This document shows, in pieces, positions 5,521 to 8,596 of a stretch of DNA of 8,596 nt. Source of the DNA: Candidatus Bathyarchaeota archaeon (lineage in GTDB: Archaea; Thermoproteota; Bathyarchaeia; TCS64); contig WJIV01000069.1 of the NCBI GenBank assembly GCA_014730055.1, positions 1-8,596 of the forward strand, given 5' to 3'. The position numbers and the translations under genes were made by a program. The notes under the pieces are model-generated. The model ran no database searches. It was not told where the DNA came from and saw only the letters and a program-made list of their open reading frames with translations. Position 1 is the stretch's first letter. The number at the start of each line of letters is the position of its first letter.

Positions 5521-5539
5521 TTAAGAAAAAATTTCTTAG
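5521..5539 (+). repeat. Second copy of the TAAGAAA/TTTCTTA hairpin
   Basis: TAAGAAA (5522-5528) and TTTCTTA (5532-5538) form a 7-bp stem with an AAA loop. The octamer TTAAGAAA at 5521-5528 repeats that at 5471-5478, exactly 50 bases upstream, and the opposite arm is repeated as well. It may be a back-up terminator or a partial duplication of the first one. Confidence 0.5.
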
Positions 5540-5713
5540 TTATTCTCATATGCCTGAGCAGTCTCAATCCAGCAGTCATTACCTTAGAATAAAGTCGTCC
5601 TCTATTTGTCGCTCAATAATGTAAGTCTATTTCACAGAAATCCCGAAATATTAAAAGCACGAGAGGATCTTACGGATAATAAATCCCCTTGAGATATCAG
5701 GATTAGTGAGAAA

Positions 5714-5992
5714 ATGGATACCCCAAAGATAGTACACATCGTCTTGGACGTATTAAAACCACACCAACCAGCACTCCCAGAGTTTGCAATGTTCATAGGG
5801 GAACTCAACGGAGTACAAAGAGTAAACATCACAGTCGTAGAGATGGACGAGAGAACCCAAAGTCTTAGGATAATCATAGATGGAAACATCGATTACGAGG
5901 GGCTAAGAGACCATATGGCACTTCAGGGAGCTGTAATTCACAGCGTTGATCGTGTGATAGTTGAGGAATCAAAGAAAACTAAAAATGAATAA
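5714..5992 (+). CDS. DUF211 family protein
   Basis: A 92-residue protein of DUF211, a small cytoplasmic family found mainly in archaea, with a ferredoxin-like alpha/beta fold known from methanogen structures; its biochemical role is not established. Family marks are the opening strand IVHIVLDVLKPHQPALPEFA (5-24, the 'LDVLKPH.P...efa..l' signature), ELNGVQRVNITVVEMDERTQ (30-49), LRIIIDGNIDYEGLRDHM (51-68) and the final GAVIHSVDRVIVEE (72-85, usual 'GA.IHSVD.V..G'). All are intact and the length is typical. ATG 5714 starts at the family's usual place. A TATA-like ATAATAAAT (5677-5685) lies about 33 bases upstream, giving a short leader. It forms a single-gene unit. Confidence 0.92.
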   Translation: MDTPKIVHIVLDVLKPHQPALPEFAMFIGELNGVQRVNITVVEMDERTQSLRIIIDGNIDYEGLRDHMALQGAVIHSVDRVIVEESKKTKNE

Positions 5993-6447
5993 CCATGTAA
6001 TCATTTTTCAAAGAATCCAATATTAGTTTTATGAAATTGTGGAGAACATTATAATCACCAAGAAACAAGCCTCACTGATCTAACACACCAAACATTCTGA
6101 TTCTCTCAGTCGTTCCTAGGCTAATATTATAAATATTCCTGAGGAGGGGACAGGATTATCTCCGATATCAAGCTAAATGAAATCAATGAATTACAGGAAA
6201 GATGAAGGAATATTTTAATAATAGTCAAAAAAATGCAAGAAGAAAGATTTCTGATAAATCTCCAGTAGATCTCGATTATTGGTGATGGGCAGTAGAGTCT
6301 AGGAGGAATTCACTTTTGAATCCTAGGGACGAAGATCTGTCGAATAGTTGAATCCTGCAAGTTACCCCGTGCTAAAAAATAAGTTAGTATTCTGTGTGCT
6401 TTTATTTTAAAATAAATGAATAAAAGGATTTTTAATGAATGCTCTGA
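5993..6447. other. Intergenic region with orphan promoter and broken coding fragments
   Basis: These 455 bases contain no intact gene of convincing length. ATTATAAATA (6126-6135) is a good TATA box, pointing to transcription from about 6155-6160. Downstream is a 27-codon ORF (ATG 6202 to TGA 6283-6285) encoding MKEYFNNSQKNARRKISDKS then PVDLDYW. The same frame stays open for 21 more codons after that TGA, to another TGA at 6349. Just before it, another frame reads DRIISDIKLNEINELQER without a usable start and overlaps it at ATGA. CTAGG (6299-6303) with CCTAG (6322-6326), and ATTC (6308-6311) with GAAT (6318-6321), form a bulged hairpin. This may be a decayed gene, a small peptide gene or a non-coding RNA; I cannot decide. 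Confidence 0.35.
6126..6135 (+). promoter_or_regulatory. Orphan TATA-like box
   Basis: ATTATAAATA has good archaeal TATA character but no intact gene begins 25-35 bases downstream. The first ATG after the predicted start site (6177) gives only 13 codons, and the next (6202) gives 27. Confidence 0.4.
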
Positions 6448-6903
6448 TTGAATAAAATTGAGAAAGGATCGAGCCTTTACTCCAATGGCGGTGAATCGAT
6501 AACGAAAGTCCTAGCTGAAGAGGTTAAATGCGGCTTTACAGAGAATGGAGCAGGGGTTGTTAGGTTATTTGGCCTTAATTATTCTCTTACAATGTTCATC
6601 CCGACTATGACTGCGATGAAGATAGTCGAGTTTAGGGAGCCTCGTCTGAGAAATGATCCAAGGAAGAGCATAATAGACCTACTAGGTGACCAAATCCGCA
6701 GAATGGACATTAAGGAACTTTACATAGATGAGATAAGTGATAGAGGAATATACTCCTCAGTTCTAATTTTGGAAGATGAAAATATTCGAATGGTGCCATC
6801 AGAAGGAATTTTACTCTGCTCTATCACTGGATCAACAGTATATTTTGAATCAGAATTAGAGGGTGTCGAGAAAATGGAACAGAAAGAGTCTAAATATCTG
6901 TAG
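6448..6903 (+). CDS. Bifunctional nuclease (DUF151)-like domain protein
   Basis: A 151-residue protein whose central and C-terminal parts match the bifunctional nuclease domain (DUF151, plant BBD/BFN type, reported to have RNase and DNase activity). Family features in order are the opening 'FIPTMTAMKIVEFREPRLRN' (50-69, usual 'PI.ig..eA.aI...l.....RP'), the helix KSIIDLLGDQIRRMD (73-87, usual 'T.D....l..lg'), strands IKELYIDEISDRGIYSSVLI (88-107, usual 'v..V.I.....g.fyA.l.l') and PSEGILLCSITGSTVYFESE (117-136, usual 'PSDAiaLA....~PIyv.e.v'). The usual Asp of PSDA is Glu here. The N-terminal 25 residues are less conserved. The start is TTG 6448; a TGA sits immediately upstream in frame, and TTTATTTTAAA (6401-6411) and ATAAATGAATAAA (6412-6424) are possible TATA regions. 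It is convergent with the racemase gene. Confidence 0.7.
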   Translation: MNKIEKGSSLYSNGGESITKVLAEEVKCGFTENGAGVVRLFGLNYSLTMFIPTMTAMKIVEFREPRLRNDPRKSIIDLLGDQIRRMDIKELYIDEISDRGIYSSVLILEDENIRMVPSEGILLCSITGSTVYFESELEGVEKMEQKESKYL

Positions 6904-6952
6904 GATTTTTTTAAATAATTTCCAAAATTTTTGGTATTATGGGATATTTTGA
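6904..6952. terminator. T-rich terminator region between convergent genes
   Basis: T7 (6906-6912) begins three bases after the nuclease-like stop codon. CCAAAATTTTTGG (6922-6934) follows, a short palindrome with more T. The 49-base gap separates two convergent stop codons and probably ends transcription from both sides. Confidence 0.5.
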
Positions 6953-7645
6953 TCAGCTAATAGCATGTCTGAGGGCTTTTTCCGCATGTATTACAGCTGT
7001 GTCGAATATCTTTATCTTTGTATCCTTTTGTCTTACGAGTAAAGGTATCTCTGTGCATCCTAGTACTATCCCTTCAGCTCCCTTCTCCCTTAGCTTATCG
7101 ATAATCATGAGAAATCCTTCTCGACTGTCTTCAGTTAACTTACCGACGCTGAGTTCCTCGAATATGACCTTCTGAATATACTCCTTGTCTTTCACATCTG
7201 GAACTATTACCTTGATTCCATGTTTCTCAAGTCCCTTCCTGTAGAAGGGCTCGTTCATCGTAAAACGCGTACCCATGAGTCCAACGGTTGATATACCTTC
7301 CTCTAGTATTGCCTCCGCTGTCGCATCGATGATGCTTAGCAATGGAAAGTTAACTTGTTCTTGGAGTTTCTCGAATAGTATATGCATTGTGTTTGTAGCT
7401 ATCACAGCGAAATCTGCTCCAGCATCCTCCAATACCTTAAGGCCCTTGAGGAGTTCACTCTCTATACTATCCCAGTCTTCTTTCTCCATCCAATCCTCAA
7501 ATTTCTGGAAAGAAACGCCGAATATTACACATTCAGGATAACCATGATCTCCATGAACTTCATGATATCGATGAACTATATGCATGTAATAAGTTACAGT
7601 TGACTCAGGAGTCAAACCACCTAGAATACCTATTCTCTTGTACAT
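6953..7645 (-). CDS. Aspartate/glutamate racemase-family protein with Thr/Cys active site
   Basis: A 230-residue protein of the PLP-independent Asp/Glu racemase family (two Rossmann-like halves, cytoplasmic), full length. It begins with KRIGILGGLTPESTVTYY (3-20; 'iGilGG.gp.aT..yy' is the aspartate-racemase signature). The first catalytic site reads VIATNTMH (81-88), with Thr84 where most members have Cys (CNTAH). The second reads VLGCTEIPLL (194-203), keeping Cys197. E. coli YgeA (EcL-DER) has the same Thr/Cys arrangement and is described as an L-Asp/L-Glu-specific racemase, so a similar one-sided activity is possible here. GLMGTRFTM (122-130) is also typical. ATG 7645 is supported by a TATA box about 27 bases upstream. 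D-aspartate or D-glutamate metabolism in the organism is inferred, with no neighbouring gene to support it. Confidence 0.9.
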   Translation of the reverse strand: MYKRIGILGGLTPESTVTYYMHIVHRYHEVHGDHGYPECVIFGVSFQKFEDWMEKEDWDSIESELLKGLKVLEDAGADFAVIATNTMHILFEKLQEQVNFPLLSIIDATAEAILEEGISTVGLMGTRFTMNEPFYRKGLEKHGIKVIVPDVKDKEYIQKVIFEELSVGKLTEDSREGFLMIIDKLREKGAEGIVLGCTEIPLLVRQKDTKIKIFDTAVIHAEKALRHAIS

Positions 7646-7667
7646 GGTAAAATATTAGCTGAGTTAC

Positions 7668-7677
7668 GATATAAAAC
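7668..7677 (-). promoter_or_regulatory. TATA box of racemase gene
   Basis: On the minus strand this reads GTTTTATATC, centred about 27 bases upstream of ATG 7645. It lies in the 50-base gap after the coiled-coil gene, so the racemase gene can be transcribed on its own although both genes point the same way. Confidence 0.65.
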
Positions 7678-7695
7678 TGGTCAGAAATTTGTCAT

Positions 7696-7896
7696 TTATT
7701 CTTCTGCATCGATCTCAGGGGATTTCTCCTCAGAAATCAACTGAAGTTCCTGGTTAATCTTACGTCTTAGATCAACTATCTCAGTCTCAAGCTTATTAAT
7801 CTCAGCAAGTCTCTTTCTATCCCTTTTCAATTTGGCATGCTCAATTCTTTTATCGGCCAGATTACCTGATAGTTCACGAACTTTTTCCTCACTCAT
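7696..7896 (-). CDS. Small coiled-coil protein
   Basis: A 66-residue protein of unknown function. It is strongly charged and almost certainly helical. Residues about 5-54 show heptad-like spacing of Leu, Ile and Val (VRELSGNLADKRIEHAKL, then INKLETEIVDLRRKI), giving a likely coiled coil. The last ten or so residues (KSPEIDAEE) are acidic and probably flexible. No cysteines, signal peptide or membrane segment. It starts at ATG 7896, with a TATA-like ATTAAATAG (minus strand, about 7935-7927) some 35 bases upstream, so a short leader is possible. It is divergent from the phosphotransferase gene across 107 bases and 50 bases upstream of the racemase on the same strand. Clean codon structure and composition suggest a real gene, but no family can be named. 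Confidence 0.65.
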   Translation of the reverse strand: MSEEKVRELSGNLADKRIEHAKLKRDRKRLAEINKLETEIVDLRRKINQELQLISEEKSPEIDAEE

Positions 7897-7976
7897 TTAG
7901 GCTCAAAAAATGGAAAAGAATTAATCTATTTAATCCTTTGTCACTTTGTCGATTATAGAAAATTGATAAAAAGCTT

Positions 7977-7987
7977 CTATATAAATA
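7977..7987 (+). promoter_or_regulatory. TATA box of phosphotransferase gene
   Basis: CTATATAAATA is centred about 22 bases upstream of ATG 8004. Transcription would start at or near the ATG, supporting a leaderless mRNA and this choice of start. Confidence 0.65.
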
Positions 7988-8003
7988 CTGATGAATAAGA
8001 ACC

Positions 8004-8596
8004 ATGTATAACACTAATATCCCTTTAAACAGTTACTTTCAGAAAAATTATCCTTTGAGAAGAGACTTGACTTTTCAAGTTTCTGATATGGAGCAGGGTT
8101 GGGAGACCGAGTTAAAAAAAATTGACATGAAATATTATATTGGTAATGAAATACATCAAGAAAGCATTGTTATTAGAATATATCCTGATAAGCATGGTAG
8201 AGAGAAAGCCGGAAAAGAATATCACTTGATGAGGTCTCTGGACCATATTGGTTACCCTGTTCCAAAGGTGTTCCTCTTAGAATCCACGGGGAAAATAATT
8301 GGAAGACCCTTCATAACCATGGAGTACATAAATGGAACACTATTGAGCGATATACTTACTACACAAAGTGATTATAGAAAAATATCAGCTATGATGGAGC
8401 TTCTTGTTAGACTTCATGAGACTGATCCTAGATTCATTTACCCGGATAGCTCATTACCCACTTCTAAGGAGGCAATAGAACGTTACCTGAAGTTCCACCG
8501 AAAATTCATTGAAGAAACTAAAAATTCCATTCTAACACCCGCTGTAAAATGGATAGCGCAACGATTAGAAAAGGTCGTAGAGATGAGATCGTGTCT
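8004..8596 (+). CDS. APH-type phosphotransferase, N-terminal part (cut by right edge)
   Basis: The open frame runs from ATG 8004 to the window end, 197 codons without a stop. It resembles the aminoglycoside-phosphotransferase/choline-kinase superfamily (protein-kinase-like fold). The N-lobe shows 'SIVIRIYPDKHGREKAGKEY' (54-73), then HLMRSLDHIGYPVPKVFLLE (74-93) and GRPFITMEYINGTLL (100-114). These match the usual 'vlRlyp......a.~E...L..L...gyPvP.v...e.....GrpF.lme~i.G..l' order, the last part being the hinge to the C-lobe. The Arg at 58 stands where many members have the ATP-binding Lys, common in this subgroup; E72 would be the partner acid. The first helix of the C-lobe ends in LLVRLHETDP (133-142, usual 'la.lH.~dp'). 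The catalytic HGDxxxxN and DxD motifs must lie beyond the window, so activity is untested. The substrate is unknown; drug resistance should not be assumed. Confidence 0.85.
   Translation, partial: MYNTNIPLNSYFQKNYPLRRDLTFQVSDMEQGWETELKKIDMKYYIGNEIHQESIVIRIYPDKHGREKAGKEYHLMRSLDHIGYPVPKVFLLESTGKIIGRPFITMEYINGTLLSDILTTQSDYRKISAMMELLVRLHETDPRFIYPDSSLPTSKEAIERYLKFHRKFIEETKNSILTPAVKWIAQRLEKVVEMRSC

Noticed and set aside
5550..5624. 24-codon forward ORF starting at ATG 5550
   Set aside because: Serine-rich, with no promoter or conservation evidence, and it lies just after the terminator hairpins.
1..8596. CRISPR array, insertion sequence, integrase, toxin-antitoxin pair or defence system
   Set aside because: No spaced direct repeats, transposase or integrase motifs, or linked defence genes were found. 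The genes are mostly single-promoter housekeeping or stress types.

Overview
The window looks like a stretch of archaeal chromosome. It encodes the archaeal/eukaryotic-type initiation factor aIF-1A and two small families typical of archaea (DUF2153-like and DUF211-like). Most genes have a TATA-like box (often TTTATAT or TTTATAAA) about 23-28 bases upstream of the start codon, as expected for leaderless archaeal transcripts. The DNA is AT-rich, genes are mostly single units with long spacers, and a rubrerythrin suggests an anaerobe or microaerophile. The combination (DUF2153, cold-shock protein, rubrerythrin, loose spacing) would fit an Asgard or TACK-like mesophilic lineage. That placement is inference, not something read from a marker gene.

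Layout. 1-116 (-): 5' end of a DinB-like protein cut by the window edge, divergent from aIF-1A at 419-733 (+). 924-1361 (-): SRPBCC/AHSA1-like protein. 1474-2052 (-): rubrerythrin with a TTG start. 2237-2341 (+): a 34-residue four-cysteine protein, divergent from rubrerythrin. 2543-2878 (+): DUF2153-like helical protein, followed by a strong nested hairpin at 2894-2943. 3110-3307 (+): CspA-like cold-shock protein with a Shine-Dalgarno/TTG start and a leader. 3503-3967 (-): unrecognised protein. 4180-4284 (+): weak small ORF. 4464-5474 (+): secreted beta-repeat (bactofilin-like) domain joined to a multi-helix membrane domain, ending in a clear terminator. 5714-5992 (+): DUF211. 5993-6447: long gap with an orphan promoter and broken coding fragments. 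6448-6903 (+): bifunctional-nuclease (DUF151)-like protein. 6953-7645 (-): aspartate/glutamate racemase-family enzyme with a Thr/Cys catalytic pair. 7696-7896 (-): small coiled-coil protein. 8004-8596 (+): APH-type phosphotransferase, cut by the right edge.

The genes do not form one pathway. Almost every one has its own promoter, and neighbours often diverge or converge, so this reads as housekeeping and stress-related genes rather than a defence island or mobile element. No tRNA, rRNA, CRISPR array or insertion sequence was seen. The most distinctive points are the overlooked four-cysteine mini-protein, the nested hairpin at 2894-2943, the Cys-to-Thr change in the racemase, the SD-led cold-shock gene among leaderless neighbours, and the orphan promoter region at 6121-6390. 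I do not see a clear new multi-gene system.
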